Source: Eubacterium limosum
GTDB lineage: Bacteria; Bacillota; Clostridia; Eubacteriales; Eubacteriaceae
Direction: 5' to 3'
Length of the DNA: 64,000 nt
NCBI RefSeq assembly: GCF_000807675.2
Contig: NZ_CP019962.1
Location: 248,001 to 312,000, forward strand
This document shows positions 1-8,653 of the stretch, one piece after another (positions within the stretch are counted from its first letter, which is position 1; every line of letters begins with the position of its first letter). The notes below the pieces were generated by a model. That model was not told the origin of the DNA and did no database searches. It saw nothing but the letters and a program-made list of their open reading frames with translations. A program made the translations under genes and the position numbers.

Positions 1-121
1 TGGTAATGCTGTCCATATCCCCTCTCAATACCGCCTGGTACCAGATGCTGCTGTAATCGCCGATCCGGACCTTGCCCAGTACATCGGCACTCTTCGCAAT
101 AAAAATATTTTTTCCTGACAT
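1..121 (-). CDS. Gamma-carbonic-anhydrase-like protein, N-terminal fragment
   Basis: Only the first 40 codons lie in the window; the gene runs off the left edge. The translation carries VRIGDYSSIWYQAVLRGDMD, the opening of the left-handed beta-helix of the gamma-class carbonic anhydrase / YrdA family, whose members are trimeric hexapeptide-repeat proteins that bind a metal between subunits. The metal-binding histidines lie beyond the edge, so activity cannot be judged. I chose the ATG at 121 because a GGAGGA sits 4-5 bases upstream (126-131); an in-frame ATG at 133 is possible but would lack a ribosome site. It follows the etfA terminator on the same strand and so is probably a separate transcription unit. 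Confidence 0.75.
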   Translation of the reverse strand, partial: MSGKNIFIAKSADVLGKVRIGDYSSIWYQAVLRGDMDSIT

Positions 122-242
122 CGAATCCTCCATCGTAAGTAACGTTTCTATTTAACCTTTATCTTACACCCTTACACTGCGTTTGTATATGCTCCCACAA
201 AAACTTCTACCGACTGCGCAAAAAAATGCAGATATATCCAAA

Positions 243-276
243 TAAAAAAGCCCGAAGCTTTTCCAAGCCTCGGACT
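243..276 (-). terminator. Rho-independent terminator of the butyrate operon
   Basis: On the minus strand a 12-bp stem (arms 265-276 and 249-260, one G-U pair) closes a GGAA loop (261-264) and runs into TTTTTTAT. It lies just past the etfA stop codon and should end the operon transcript. Confidence 0.85.
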
Positions 277-299
277 TTTAACTTCATAGGAACTTCAAA

Positions 300-1310
300 C
301 TATCTGGTTGCCATTTCTTTCTTAACTGCTTCTGTAAACAGTGGTAAGATTTTAAAGACATCACCAACAACGCCGAAGTCTGCTACATTGAAGATTGGAG
401 CAGTTTCGTCTTTGTTGATTGCGATGATGACATCAGATTCTTCCATACCAGCTAAATGCTGGATTGCGCCGGAAATACCGCAGGCAATGTACAGGTTCGG
501 ACGAACGGTTTTACCGGTCTGACCAACCTGACGGTCTTTTTCAACCCAGCCAGCGTCCACACAGGCTCTTGAAGAAGAAATGGTTCCGCCTAAAGCGTCT
601 GCCAGGTCTTCGAGCAGCTTGAAGTTTTCTGGAGATGCCATACCACGGCCGCCAGATACAAGGATTTTAGCATCCTGGATATCCATTTTTTCGGCAACGG
701 TTTTAACAATTTCCATCACTTCGACGTTCATATGGTCACTTAAGCCTGCAACTTCTTCTTTAATCACTTCGCATTCTGCTGCGTCGTTTGTCGGAAGTTT
801 CTGCATAACGCCAGGACGTACAGTTGACATCTGTGGACGGTGATCCGGGCACAGGATGGTTGCCATGATGTTGCCGCCGAAAGCCGGACGGGTCATCATT
901 AAGCCCTTGTCTTCTGGGTTGATTTCCAGTTTTGTACAGTCAGCGGTTAAGCCAGTATGGACACGTGCAGATACACGAGGAGCCATATCACGGCCAATAG
1001 CAGTCGCACCAAACAGAACAACTTCTGGCTTATATTTGTTAATAATTTCAGTAAATGCATGTACATACGGTTCGGTTGTATATACTTCTAAAGCAGGATC
1101 ATCGACCATGATCACTCTGTCAGCGCCATGACGGGCTAATTCTTTACCCATAGCGTCGATTTTAGAACCTAAAACAACAGCAGTTACTTCTGTATCTAAA
1201 TCATTGGCTAATTCTTTACCTTTACCAATCAGTTCGAAAGAAACAGGAGTAATAACATTATCTACCTGCTGTACAAAGACGAAAACACCTTTATAATCTT
1301 GTAAACTCAT
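300..1310 (-). CDS. etfA: Electron transfer flavoprotein alpha subunit
   Basis: EtfA pairs with EtfB and the acyl-CoA dehydrogenase to form the cytoplasmic Bcd/Etf complex, which in butyrate-forming anaerobes reduces crotonyl-CoA with NADH and can pass electrons to ferredoxin by flavin bifurcation. The 336-residue protein has the N-terminal Etf fold and the C-terminal FAD domain, with VSGGRGM (about residue 217), VGQTGKTVRPNLYIACGIS (about 265-283) and AINKDETAPIF (about 300). It has no fused ferredoxin domain, unlike the caffeyl-CoA reductase CarE of Acetobacterium. It is the last gene of the operon, 19 bases after etfB. That the complex bifurcates is inferred from relatives, not shown by the sequence. 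Confidence 0.95.
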   Translation of the reverse strand: MSLQDYKGVFVFVQQVDNVITPVSFELIGKGKELANDLDTEVTAVVLGSKIDAMGKELARHGADRVIMVDDPALEVYTTEPYVHAFTEIINKYKPEVVLFGATAIGRDMAPRVSARVHTGLTADCTKLEINPEDKGLMMTRPAFGGNIMATILCPDHRPQMSTVRPGVMQKLPTNDAAECEVIKEEVAGLSDHMNVEVMEIVKTVAEKMDIQDAKILVSGGRGMASPENFKLLEDLADALGGTISSSRACVDAGWVEKDRQVGQTGKTVRPNLYIACGISGAIQHLAGMEESDVIIAINKDETAPIFNVADFGVVGDVFKILPLFTEAVKKEMATR

Positions 1311-1329
1311 CTATGTTCACCACTTTCCA

Positions 1330-2112
1330 TTAAATAATGAATTTTTCTTTCAATTTTTCCAGTAAGAAATCAGCAGATTCCTGTGGATCTAATTGAACAA
1401 CAGTTCCGGCAGCTTTTAATGCTTTCGGGAAGGACTTGAATACGCGTGTCGGAGAACCCTTTAAACCGATGTTGGTTTTATCAACTTCGATGTTTTCCAG
1501 TGTCCAGACTTTTACTTCATCTGTTCTGTAAGCGTCAAAAACGCCACCTGGAGTCATATAACGCGGTGTATTCATTTCGCCTAAAGCGGTAACTAAGCAG
1601 GGCATCTGTACTTTAATGGTATGGTATCTGTCTTCGTACTGACGTTTTACGATAACAGCGTCGCCTTCCACTTTGATGTCTTCAGCATAGCTGATATTTG
1701 GAATGTTCAGATGTTCAGCGATCTGAGGACCAACCTGAGCGGTATCGCCATCAATTGCCTGACGGCCAGTGATGATCAGGTCATAGTCTAACATTTTAAC
1801 CGCAGCTGCGATGGTTGTAGAAGTAGCCCAGGTATCGGCGCCGCCGAAAGCTCTGTCGGTTACTAAAATCGCTTCATCAGCGCCCATAGCGAGTGCTTCA
1901 CGAAGAACGTCGTCTGCCTGTGGTGGCCCCATGGAAACAACGGTAATGTGCGCACCGTTAGCGTCTTTCAGCTCTAATGCAGCTTCCAGACCAGCTTTAT
2001 CATCTGGGTTCATAATACTTGGAACGCCATCTCTAATTAATGTACCTGTTACTGGATCAAGTTTAACTTCATTTGTATCAGGAACTTGTTTTACACAAAC
2101 TACAATATTCAC
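1330..2112 (-). CDS. etfB: Electron transfer flavoprotein beta subunit
   Basis: This 260-residue protein is the partner of EtfA and carries a nucleotide/FAD site (the bifurcating flavin in characterised clostridial Etf). Family motifs are GADEAILVTDRAFGGAD (about residues 77-93) and DGDTAQVGPQIAEHL (about 120-134). Translation appears to start at GTG (2110-2112), placed behind GGAGGAAATTTAG. It sits between bcd and etfA with gaps of 24 and 19 bases, so the three are surely co-transcribed. Confidence 0.95.
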   Translation of the reverse strand: MNIVVCVKQVPDTNEVKLDPVTGTLIRDGVPSIMNPDDKAGLEAALELKDANGAHITVVSMGPPQADDVLREALAMGADEAILVTDRAFGGADTWATSTTIAAAVKMLDYDLIITGRQAIDGDTAQVGPQIAEHLNIPNISYAEDIKVEGDAVIVKRQYEDRYHTIKVQMPCLVTALGEMNTPRYMTPGGVFDAYRTDEVKVWTLENIEVDKTNIGLKGSPTRVFKSFPKALKAAGTVVQLDPQESADFLLEKLKEKFII

Positions 2113-2136
2113 CTAAATTTCCTCCTTTTGAACTTC

Positions 2137-3276
2137 CTATTTCAGAACGTTGCCAGATATAACCATACGTTGTACCTCGCTTGTTCCTTCATAAATTTCG
2201 GTAATCTTAGCATCACGCATCATACGTTCAACTGGATAGTCTCTGGTGTAACCATAACCACCAAGTAACTGTACACATTCTGTGGTAACAGCCATAGCGG
2301 TTTCAGCTGCGAAAAGTTTAGCAGTTGCTGCTTCTACAGAGAATACTTTCTGAGTATCTTTAGCAATAGCTGCTTTGTAAACCAGGTTACGGGCAGCTTC
2401 GATACGTGCGTACATATCGGCTAATTTGAACTGTGTATTCTGGAATTTGGCGATAGAACGGCCAAACTGTTTTCTTTCTTTAACGTAAGCAACCGTTTCG
2501 TCGAAAGCACCCTGAGCCAGACCTAAAGCCTGAGCGGCAATACCGATACGTCCGCCATCCAGAGTCTGCATCGCGATTCCAAAGCCTTTACCTTCTTTAC
2601 CGAGAAGATTTTCTTTTGGAACGATGCAGTCTTCGAAAATTAATTCGGTTGTGGAAGAACCACGGATACCCATTTTCTTTTCTTTTGTACCGATTGAGAA
2701 GCCTGGATAATCTTTTTCTACGATGAATGCAGAGATACCCTTGGTGCCTTTGCTCTTATCTGTCATTGCGAAGATGATATAAACATCTGCTTTACCACCG
2801 TTGGTAATGAAGATTTTCGTACCGTTTAATACATAGTGGTCGCCTTCTAAAACAGCCTTTGTCTGCTGTCCGGAAGCATCAGTACCAGCGCCTGGTTCAG
2901 TTAAACCGAAAGCGCCTAATAATTCACCGCTTGCTAAACGCGGTAAGTATTTTTCTTTTTGTTCCGGTGTACCGAATTTACGGATTGGGTCTGTTCCCAG
3001 TGAAGTGTGTGCGGAAAGGATAACGCCTGTAGTACCGCAGACACGGGATAATTCTTCAACAGCTAAAATATAAGCTAATGTATCACAGCCCTGTCCACCG
3101 ACTTCTTTGGCAAATGGAATACCCATAAAGCCATTTTTGACCATTTTATCAACGGTTTCCTGCGGGAAGCGTTCTTCTTCGTCAACTTCCTGCGCGATTG
3201 GTTTTGCTTCATTTTCTGCAAACTCTCTGTAGAGTGTGCGCAACATTTGATGTTCCTTACTCAGATTGAAGTCCAT
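2137..3276 (-). CDS. bcd: Butyryl-CoA dehydrogenase (short-chain acyl-CoA dehydrogenase)
   Basis: Bcd reduces crotonyl-CoA to butyryl-CoA with electrons from EtfAB. The 379-residue flavoprotein shows the acyl-CoA dehydrogenase signature GAFGLTEPGAGTDASG, the FAD-binding FITNGGKAD segment, and near the C-terminus ITEIYEGTSEVQRMVI, where the glutamate of YEGT is the family's catalytic base. I start it at the ATG at 3276, which has AGGAGGAACAGT just upstream; a longer frame to 3303 adds nine residues without support. It is the fourth gene of the operon, between hbd and etfB. Confidence 0.94.
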   Translation of the reverse strand: MDFNLSKEHQMLRTLYREFAENEAKPIAQEVDEEERFPQETVDKMVKNGFMGIPFAKEVGGQGCDTLAYILAVEELSRVCGTTGVILSAHTSLGTDPIRKFGTPEQKEKYLPRLASGELLGAFGLTEPGAGTDASGQQTKAVLEGDHYVLNGTKIFITNGGKADVYIIFAMTDKSKGTKGISAFIVEKDYPGFSIGTKEKKMGIRGSSTTELIFEDCIVPKENLLGKEGKGFGIAMQTLDGGRIGIAAQALGLAQGAFDETVAYVKERKQFGRSIAKFQNTQFKLADMYARIEAARNLVYKAAIAKDTQKVFSVEAATAKLFAAETAMAVTTECVQLLGGYGYTRDYPVERMMRDAKITEIYEGTSEVQRMVISGNVLK

Positions 3277-3309
3277 ACTGTTCCTCCTAAATATATTTGT
3301 CACACAAGC

Positions 3310-4149
3310 TTATTTTGTGTAATCAAAGAATCCTTTTCCTGTTTTCATACCTAAAACGCCTGCGCGTACCATTTTGCGAAGCAGTGGAGACGGAGCGTAT
3401 TTGTCAGAGCCAGTTTCTGCCTGTAATACTTCCATAATTGCCAGAACAACGTCCAGACCAATTAAGTCACCTAAAGCCAATGGTCCCATTGGGTGATTTG
3501 CGCCTAATTTCATAGCGGTGTCGATATCCGCAGCGGAAGCAGTACCAGCAGCATAAACTTCGATACCTTCGTTGATCATTGGAACTAAGATTCTGTTTAC
3601 AACAAAACCTGCAGCTTCGTTAACCTGTACCGGTGTTTTGCCGATATCTGTCGCAATCTTTTTGATGGTATCAACGGTTTCCTGAGAAGTATGGTAACCA
3701 GCAATAACTTCAACCAGTTTCATAGCCGGAACCGGATTAAAGAAATGCATACCAATCACTGGACGGTCAACGCCCTGAGACATTTCTGTTAAAGATAAAG
3801 AAGAAGTGTTGGAAGCGAAAATACATTCTGGTTTACAGATTCCCTGTAATGCCTGGAATAATTCATGTTTCATTTCCATCTGTTCTAAAACAGCTTCAAC
3901 AACCAGATCGCAATCCGCAACAGCATCTCTTAAGCCTGTTGTGATTTTTGCTAAGGTTGCATCCATTTTAGCCTGATCGATACGGCCCTTAGCAACCTGT
4001 TTTGCTAATGCTTTTTCGATTTTAGCTTTACCACCATCGGCAAATTCCTGTTTGATATCGCAAAGTACTACTTCATAACCATCGGTAGAAGCGAAAACCT
4101 GAGCAATACCTGATCCCATTGTACCGGCACCAATAACGCCAACTTTCAT
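3310..4149 (-). CDS. hbd: 3-hydroxybutyryl-CoA dehydrogenase
   Basis: Hbd reduces acetoacetyl-CoA to (S)-3-hydroxybutyryl-CoA using NAD(P)H. The 279-residue protein begins with the Rossmann motif [14 protein letters not shown], has the [11 protein letters not shown] substrate strand, the catalytic histidine in [16 protein letters not shown], and ends with the C-terminal dimer domain ([13 protein letters not shown]). The ATG is preceded by AGGAGG. It is separated from crt upstream by 127 bases that hold a large hairpin and two TGTATATACA palindromes, which makes this the most elaborate junction within the operon. Confidence 0.95.
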   Translation of the reverse strand: MKVGVIGAGTMGSGIAQVFASTDGYEVVLCDIKQEFADGGKAKIEKALAKQVAKGRIDQAKMDATLAKITTGLRDAVADCDLVVEAVLEQMEMKHELFQALQGICKPECIFASNTSSLSLTEMSQGVDRPVIGMHFFNPVPAMKLVEVIAGYHTSQETVDTIKKIATDIGKTPVQVNEAAGFVVNRILVPMINEGIEVYAAGTASAADIDTAMKLGANHPMGPLALGDLIGLDVVLAIMEVLQAETGSDKYAPSPLLRKMVRAGVLGMKTGKGFFDYTK

Positions 4150-4190
4150 TTTAAGTCCTCCTAGATAAATTAAAAACTTTTTTGTATTCT

Positions 4191-4214
4191 TGTATATACA
4201 GATTTGTATATACA
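4191..4214. promoter_or_regulatory. Pair of TGTATATACA palindromes in the crt-hbd gap
   Basis: The 10-base perfect palindrome TGTATATACA occurs at 4191-4200 and again at 4205-4214, 14 bases apart. A third copy lies upstream of the operon promoter at 6451-6460. Symmetric sites of the form GTATATAC are common for GntR-type and similar regulators; no regulator gene adjoins the operon, so the link is inference. Confidence 0.45.
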
Positions 4215-4227
4215 GGCGAAAAGCCCA

Positions 4228-4265
4228 AACTCAAGGGTATTTTTATACAAAAATACCCTTGAGTT
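4228..4265. terminator. Long perfect hairpin between crt and hbd
   Basis: A perfect 17-bp inverted repeat (4228-4244 and 4249-4265) with a 4-base loop lies just 3' of the crt stop codon. The A/T run at the centre of the stem is not a classical U-tract, so it may be a partial terminator, an RNase-processing site or a 3'-end stabiliser that sets thl-crt against hbd-bcd-etf expression. Confidence 0.55.
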
Positions 4266-4276
4266 GAAAATCATAT

Positions 4277-5053
4277 TTATTTGTTCTGGAAAGGTTCGTG
4301 TTTACGTTTTTCCAGGAAGGCAGCCATACCTTCTTTTTGGTCAGCGGATTCAAAACATCCGCCAAACTGTTTTGCTTCAAAGGCAATTGCGTCGTCCATA
4401 CCCATTTCAAGTCCATCATTGATGGCTTTTTTAGTGTTGCGGACAGCAATTGGAGCGTTGTTAGCAATTTTACCAGCTAATTTCAGTGCAGCAGGCATTA
4501 ATTCGTCTGCCGGGTAGACAGCATTAACCAGGCCCCAGCTCAAAGCGTCAGCTGCTTTGATATTGGTGCAGGCATAGAGCATTTCTTTTGCTTTGCCGGT
4601 TGGGATCAAACGTGCAAGACGCTGAGTTCCGCCGAAACCAGCAGTGATACCAAGGCCAACTTCAGGCTGGCCAAAGGTTGCATTTTCAGAAGCCAGACGA
4701 ATATCACAGGACATGGATAATTCGCAGCCGCCGCCTAGTGCAAAACCGTTAACTGCAGCGATAACCGGAATTGGTAAAGTCTCGATCTTTCTGAAAACAG
4801 CGTTTCCTTTTTTACCAAAAGCTTCGCCTTCAGCCTGAGTCAGGCTGCTCATTTCACCGATGTCCGCACCGGCAACAAAAGACTTCTGACCGGCACCTGT
4901 AATAATCAGGCAGCGGATGTTATCTAAGTCAACACCATCGATGACTTTATCCAGATCTTCAAGTACTTCACTGTTTAAAGCATTTAAAGCCTTTTCACGG
5001 TCGATGGTGATAACAGCAACTGCACCTTGTGGTTCATATTTAACAAAACCCAT
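4277..5053 (-). CDS. crt: 3-hydroxybutyryl-CoA dehydratase (crotonase)
   Basis: Crt removes water from 3-hydroxybutyryl-CoA to give crotonyl-CoA. The 258-residue protein has the crotonase oxyanion-hole sequence GAGQKSFVAGADI (about residues 52-64) and FALGGGCELSMSCDIRLAS, followed by FGQPEVGLGITAGFGGTQRL, which carry the two glutamates used for hydration. It follows thl after 27 bases and precedes the hairpin-bearing junction to hbd. Confidence 0.94.
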   Translation of the reverse strand: MGFVKYEPQGAVAVITIDREKALNALNSEVLEDLDKVIDGVDLDNIRCLIITGAGQKSFVAGADIGEMSSLTQAEGEAFGKKGNAVFRKIETLPIPVIAAVNGFALGGGCELSMSCDIRLASENATFGQPEVGLGITAGFGGTQRLARLIPTGKAKEMLYACTNIKAADALSWGLVNAVYPADELMPAALKLAGKIANNAPIAVRNTKKAINDGLEMGMDDAIAFEAKQFGGCFESADQKEGMAAFLEKRKHEPFQNK

Positions 5054-5080
5054 TGTAATTACCTTCTCTCCTTAGAAAAA

Positions 5081-6262
5081 TTAATCCATTTCTACGATGG
5101 TGGACACACCCATGCCGCCGCCTACGCATAAGGTCGCAAGACCTTTTTTAGCGCCGCGTTTCTGCATTTCGTGCAGTAAAGTTACCATGATACGGCAACC
5201 AGAAGCACCAACTGGATGACCCAAGGCAATCGCGCCGCCGTTTACATTTAATTTATCTTCAGGAATATTTAAAGTTTTGCCTACAGCACAGGACTGAGCT
5301 GCGAAGGCTTCGTTCGCTTCAACTAAATCCATATCGTCAATGGTTAAACCAGCTTTTTCTAAAGCTTTACGGCTTGAGAAGATTGGTCCAACACCCATGA
5401 TGGATGGATCAACACCGGCGGAAGCGCCGACAACAAATTTAGCCATTGGCTTAACGCCTAATTCTTTTGCTTTTTCAGCAGACATAACAACGATGGCAGC
5501 TGCTCCGTCATTGATACCAGAAGCATTTGCAGCGGTTACGGTACCGTCTTTTTTGAAAGCCGGACGCATTTTGCTGATACCTTCAACAGTTACGCCTTTT
5601 CTTGGGAATTCATCAACTTTGAATTCAACCATTTCTTTTTTAACTTTAACCGGAACCGGTACGATTTCATCGTCGAAACGGCCAGCTGCCTGAGCGGCTT
5701 CACATTTCTGCTGGCTCTTAGCGGCGAAATCATCCTGATCTTCGCGAGTTACATCATATTGTTCTGCTACATTTTCAGCGGTGATACCCATGTGATAGTG
5801 ATTGAAGGCATCGGTTAAACCGTCTTTGATCATGGTATCGATGAACTGGCCATCGCCCATTCTGTAGCCGTAGCGTCCCTTAGGAACAGCGTAAGCAGCG
5901 CCAGACATGCTTTCCATACCACCAGCAACAATAATATCTGCTTCTCCAGCCTGGATCATGGCAGCTGCAAGATTGATACATTTGAGACCAGAACCACATA
6001 AATTGTTAAGGGTTAAAGCAGGAACCTCAACAGGAATACCAGCGTTTACAGCAGACTGACGAGCAACACTCTGTCCCTGAGCTGCCTGTAATACACAACC
6101 CATTAACACTTCATCAACGTCTTCCGGTTTAACGCCAGCACGGTTTAAAGCTTCTTTAATAACGATTGTTCCAAGATCAACTACCGGAACATTTGCTAAA
6201 GAACCGCCAAAACTACCAATCGCTGTACGTACAGCACCAGCTAATACTACTTCTTTTGCCAC
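5081..6262 (-). CDS. thl: Acetyl-CoA acetyltransferase (thiolase)
   Basis: This enzyme condenses two acetyl-CoA into acetoacetyl-CoA, the first step of the butyrate branch. The 393-residue protein has the nucleophilic cysteine in [11 protein letters not shown] (about residue 90), NEAFAAQS, the catalytic histidine in [14 protein letters not shown] (about 350) and the second cysteine in LCVGGGMG (about 380). Translation starts at GTG (6260-6262) behind GGAGGAAATTTAA. It is the first gene of the operon, about 105 bases after the predicted transcription start. Confidence 0.95.
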   Translation of the reverse strand: MAKEVVLAGAVRTAIGSFGGSLANVPVVDLGTIVIKEALNRAGVKPEDVDEVLMGCVLQAAQGQSVARQSAVNAGIPVEVPALTLNNLCGSGLKCINLAAAMIQAGEADIIVAGGMESMSGAAYAVPKGRYGYRMGDGQFIDTMIKDGLTDAFNHYHMGITAENVAEQYDVTREDQDDFAAKSQQKCEAAQAAGRFDDEIVPVPVKVKKEMVEFKVDEFPRKGVTVEGISKMRPAFKKDGTVTAANASGINDGAAAIVVMSAEKAKELGVKPMAKFVVGASAGVDPSIMGVGPIFSSRKALEKAGLTIDDMDLVEANEAFAAQSCAVGKTLNIPEDKLNVNGGAIALGHPVGASGCRIMVTLLHEMQKRGAKKGLATLCVGGGMGVSTIVEMD

Positions 6263-6373
6263 TTAAATTTCCTCCATTAATTCTCACATTTCCATGTGAA
6301 TATTTGAATCATTTATCTTATACTCCAACTGTCCATTTATAGAACAAAAGGAGTATCTGTTAAATATATAACA

Positions 6374-6402
6374 ATACTACCACATATTTGGCGAATTTGC
6401 AA
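6374..6402 (-). promoter_or_regulatory. Sigma-A-type promoter of the butyrate operon
   Basis: On the minus strand TTGCAA (6397-6402) and TAGTAT (6374-6379) are separated by exactly 17 bases, with a TGTGG in front of the -10 box. Transcription would start near 6367. Confidence 0.75.
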
Positions 6403-6450
6403 TAGATTACAGGAAAATTCTGTTATTAAACGGTCTTTTTTTGTGAAATA

Positions 6451-6460
6451 TGTATATACA
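6451..6460. promoter_or_regulatory. TGTATATACA palindrome upstream of the butyrate promoter
   Basis: This third copy of the palindrome found in the crt-hbd gap lies about 50 bases upstream of the -35 box, a position that suits an activator or an upstream operator. The rest of 6403-6600 is AT-rich divergent promoter space towards the ABC-F gene, with no other feature that I can support. Confidence 0.45.
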
Positions 6461-6639
6461 GGTATATTGACCCTCTATAATCGCTCAAACCATATATAAG
6501 CGGTGTTTTATTGTATATTTATACTACTCAATAAAGCTTTAAATTAGCCTTATTCTTAGATTTCTTTTTTCTTGGAGCAATCTGTGTTAAAATAGCCCTT
6601 AAGCAAACTGCTAAAAGCTAAAAGAAAGAAAATAAAATC

Positions 6640-8538
6640 ATGAACCTATTATCCATCATAAACCTTAAAAAAACCTACGGTGTCAAGACCCTTTTTGAAG
6701 AAATCAACTTCAGCATCGAGGACAGTGACAAAATCGGTGTCATCGGTGTTAACGGCACCGGAAAATCCTCTCTGCTGCGCATTGTGGCCGGGCAGGATAC
6801 TCCCGACGCAGGAGAAATCCGCGTCTATGGCAGCAAACGCATCGAATACCTGGCGCAAACCCCTGAACTCGACCCAAATGTTACCGTCCTGGCACAGGTT
6901 TTTCGGGCTGATACCCCGGAGATGAACACCCTGCGGGACTACGAGAGCACCCTGGACCTCCTGGCGCGCTATCCCGAAGACGAAAAACTCCAGAAACACT
7001 TGATGTCTCTGACCGATACCATTGACGCAGGCGGCCTTTGGAATCTGAAATCCCAGGTTGAAACCATCCTGACCCAGCTGGGTATCCGAGATTTTGACAA
7101 AACCATCGGCACCCTGTCCGGTGGACAGCGCAAACGGGTGGCCATGGCCTCTGTGCTCCTGACCCCCTGCGACCTCCTGATTCTTGATGAACCTACCAAC
7201 CACTTGGACAACGAGACCATTACCTGGCTTGAAAAGTATCTGGAAAACCGCAAGGGCGCTCTCTTAATGGTTACCCATGACCGCTATTTCCTGGACCGGG
7301 TCGTAAACAAAACCATCGAGCTGGACGGCGGCGCTCTGTACGAGTACGCTGGCAATTACTCCGAGTTTGTCGAGAAAAAGGCCGCCCGAAAGGAGTTTGA
7401 GAGCATCATGGAACAGAAACGCCAGAATCTGTACCGGCGTGAGCTGGCGTGGATCAGGCGGGGCGCCCGCGCCCGGACAACCAAGCAAAAGGCAAGGATT
7501 CAGCGCTTTGAGGACATTAAAAACAGCGCTGCCGACCTAAACGAGGATATCCTCCAGATCAACGTCGGATTTACCCGTCTGGGCAAAATGGTGGTGGATC
7601 TCGACCATGTGTCCAAATCCTTTAAAAATCAGTGCGTAGTCAGAGACTTCAGCTATATTTTCGGTCCCGATGAACGTATTGGCATCATTGGGAAAAACGG
7701 TCGGGGAAAATCCACGCTGCTGAATCTGATCGCTGGAAAAATCCGGCCAGACAGCGGGTCCATCATCATCGGAAATACGGTTAAAATCGGTTATTTTTCA
7801 CAGGAATCCGAGGATATGGATTTAAACCTGCGGGCCATCGAGTACATCCGCGAGGGCGCCGAAACCGTTGAGAACGCCCGGGGCGAGGTCGTCACCGCGG
7901 CTCAGATGATGGAGCTGTTCCTCTTTGACCGGTACGCCCAGTGGGTGCGGATCTCCGAGCTGTCCGGCGGTGAGCGCAGGCGTCTGTATCTGCTCCGTAT
8001 CCTCATGTCCGCCCCCAATGTGCTGCTGCTGGACGAGCCCACCAACGACCTGGACATCGATACCCTCAAAATCCTGGAAAACTACCTGGACGATTTTCAG
8101 GGCAGTGTGCTCACTGTTTCCCATGACCGCTACTTCCTGGACCGGGTGTGCGATACCATCTTCTCCTTTACCGGCGGTGGTGAGATTCTGGTGCAGACCG
8201 GCAATTTCACCGACTACATGCAAAAGCACGCAGACCGGGATTCGGACAACGCCACCAGTAAACCCAGCGAACAGAAAACTGAAAAGCCCCGGCAAAAGGC
8301 CGTGAAGCTGAACTACCGCGAACAGCAGGAGTATGACCGCATCGACGCAGACATGGCGCAGATGGAGGCCCGCCTGGAGGCCATCGATACCGAGATGGCC
8401 GGCATCACCACCGACTACACTCGCCTCCAGGCCCTGACTGAGGAAAAGGAAGCCCTGGAGGATTCACTTCTCGAGAAGATGGAGCGCAAGGAATACCTCG
8501 AAGACATTGTTCGTCAGTCAAAGAAAAACCGAATCTGA
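6640..8538 (+). CDS. ABC-F family ATPase, Uup-like
   Basis: ABC-F proteins are soluble twin ATPases that act on the ribosome (translation factor, quality control or antibiotic protection), not as transporters. The 632-residue protein has two cassettes: Walker A GVNGTGKSS (about 37), signature LSGGQRKRVAMA (about 160) and LLILDEPTNHLD; then GKNGRGKST (about 350), LSGGERRRL and LLLDEPTNDLD. A charged inter-domain linker follows the first cassette. The C-terminus (about 560-632) is a predicted coiled coil, rich in Glu/Asp/Arg, of the sort seen in Uup. No membrane segment is present. A specific resistance role cannot be read from sequence. It stands alone and ends at a bidirectional terminator. 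Confidence 0.88.
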   Translation: MNLLSIINLKKTYGVKTLFEEINFSIEDSDKIGVIGVNGTGKSSLLRIVAGQDTPDAGEIRVYGSKRIEYLAQTPELDPNVTVLAQVFRADTPEMNTLRDYESTLDLLARYPEDEKLQKHLMSLTDTIDAGGLWNLKSQVETILTQLGIRDFDKTIGTLSGGQRKRVAMASVLLTPCDLLILDEPTNHLDNETITWLEKYLENRKGALLMVTHDRYFLDRVVNKTIELDGGALYEYAGNYSEFVEKKAARKEFESIMEQKRQNLYRRELAWIRRGARARTTKQKARIQRFEDIKNSAADLNEDILQINVGFTRLGKMVVDLDHVSKSFKNQCVVRDFSYIFGPDERIGIIGKNGRGKSTLLNLIAGKIRPDSGSIIIGNTVKIGYFSQESEDMDLNLRAIEYIREGAETVENARGEVVTAAQMMELFLFDRYAQWVRISELSGGERRRLYLLRILMSAPNVLLLDEPTNDLDIDTLKILENYLDDFQGSVLTVSHDRYFLDRVCDTIFSFTGGGEILVQTGNFTDYMQKHADRDSDNATSKPSEQKTEKPRQKAVKLNYREQQEYDRIDADMAQMEARLEAIDTEMAGITTDYTRLQALTEEKEALEDSLLEKMERKEYLEDIVRQSKKNRI

Positions 8539-8610
8539 TTAAGCGCTAATTTAGCCCTTAATAATTTAGCCCTTAATATAAATAGGAAGAAAGCTTGAAT
8601 TTTACTCACA

Positions 8611-8648
8611 AAAAACCCGCCGGCACCATCTCATGCCAGCGGGTTTTT
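8611..8648. terminator. Bidirectional terminator between ABC-F and surface-protein genes
   Basis: Arms 8611-8625 and 8634-8648 pair over 15 positions with one mismatch; A5 on one side and T5 on the other give a U-tract in both directions. It separates two convergent genes. Confidence 0.85.
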
Positions 8649-8653
8649 ACGTT

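Noticed and set aside
4191-6460. Rex-type redox operator for the butyrate operon
   Set aside because: No TTGTTAA-N4-TTAACAA-like site was seen; the palindrome present is TGTATATACA.
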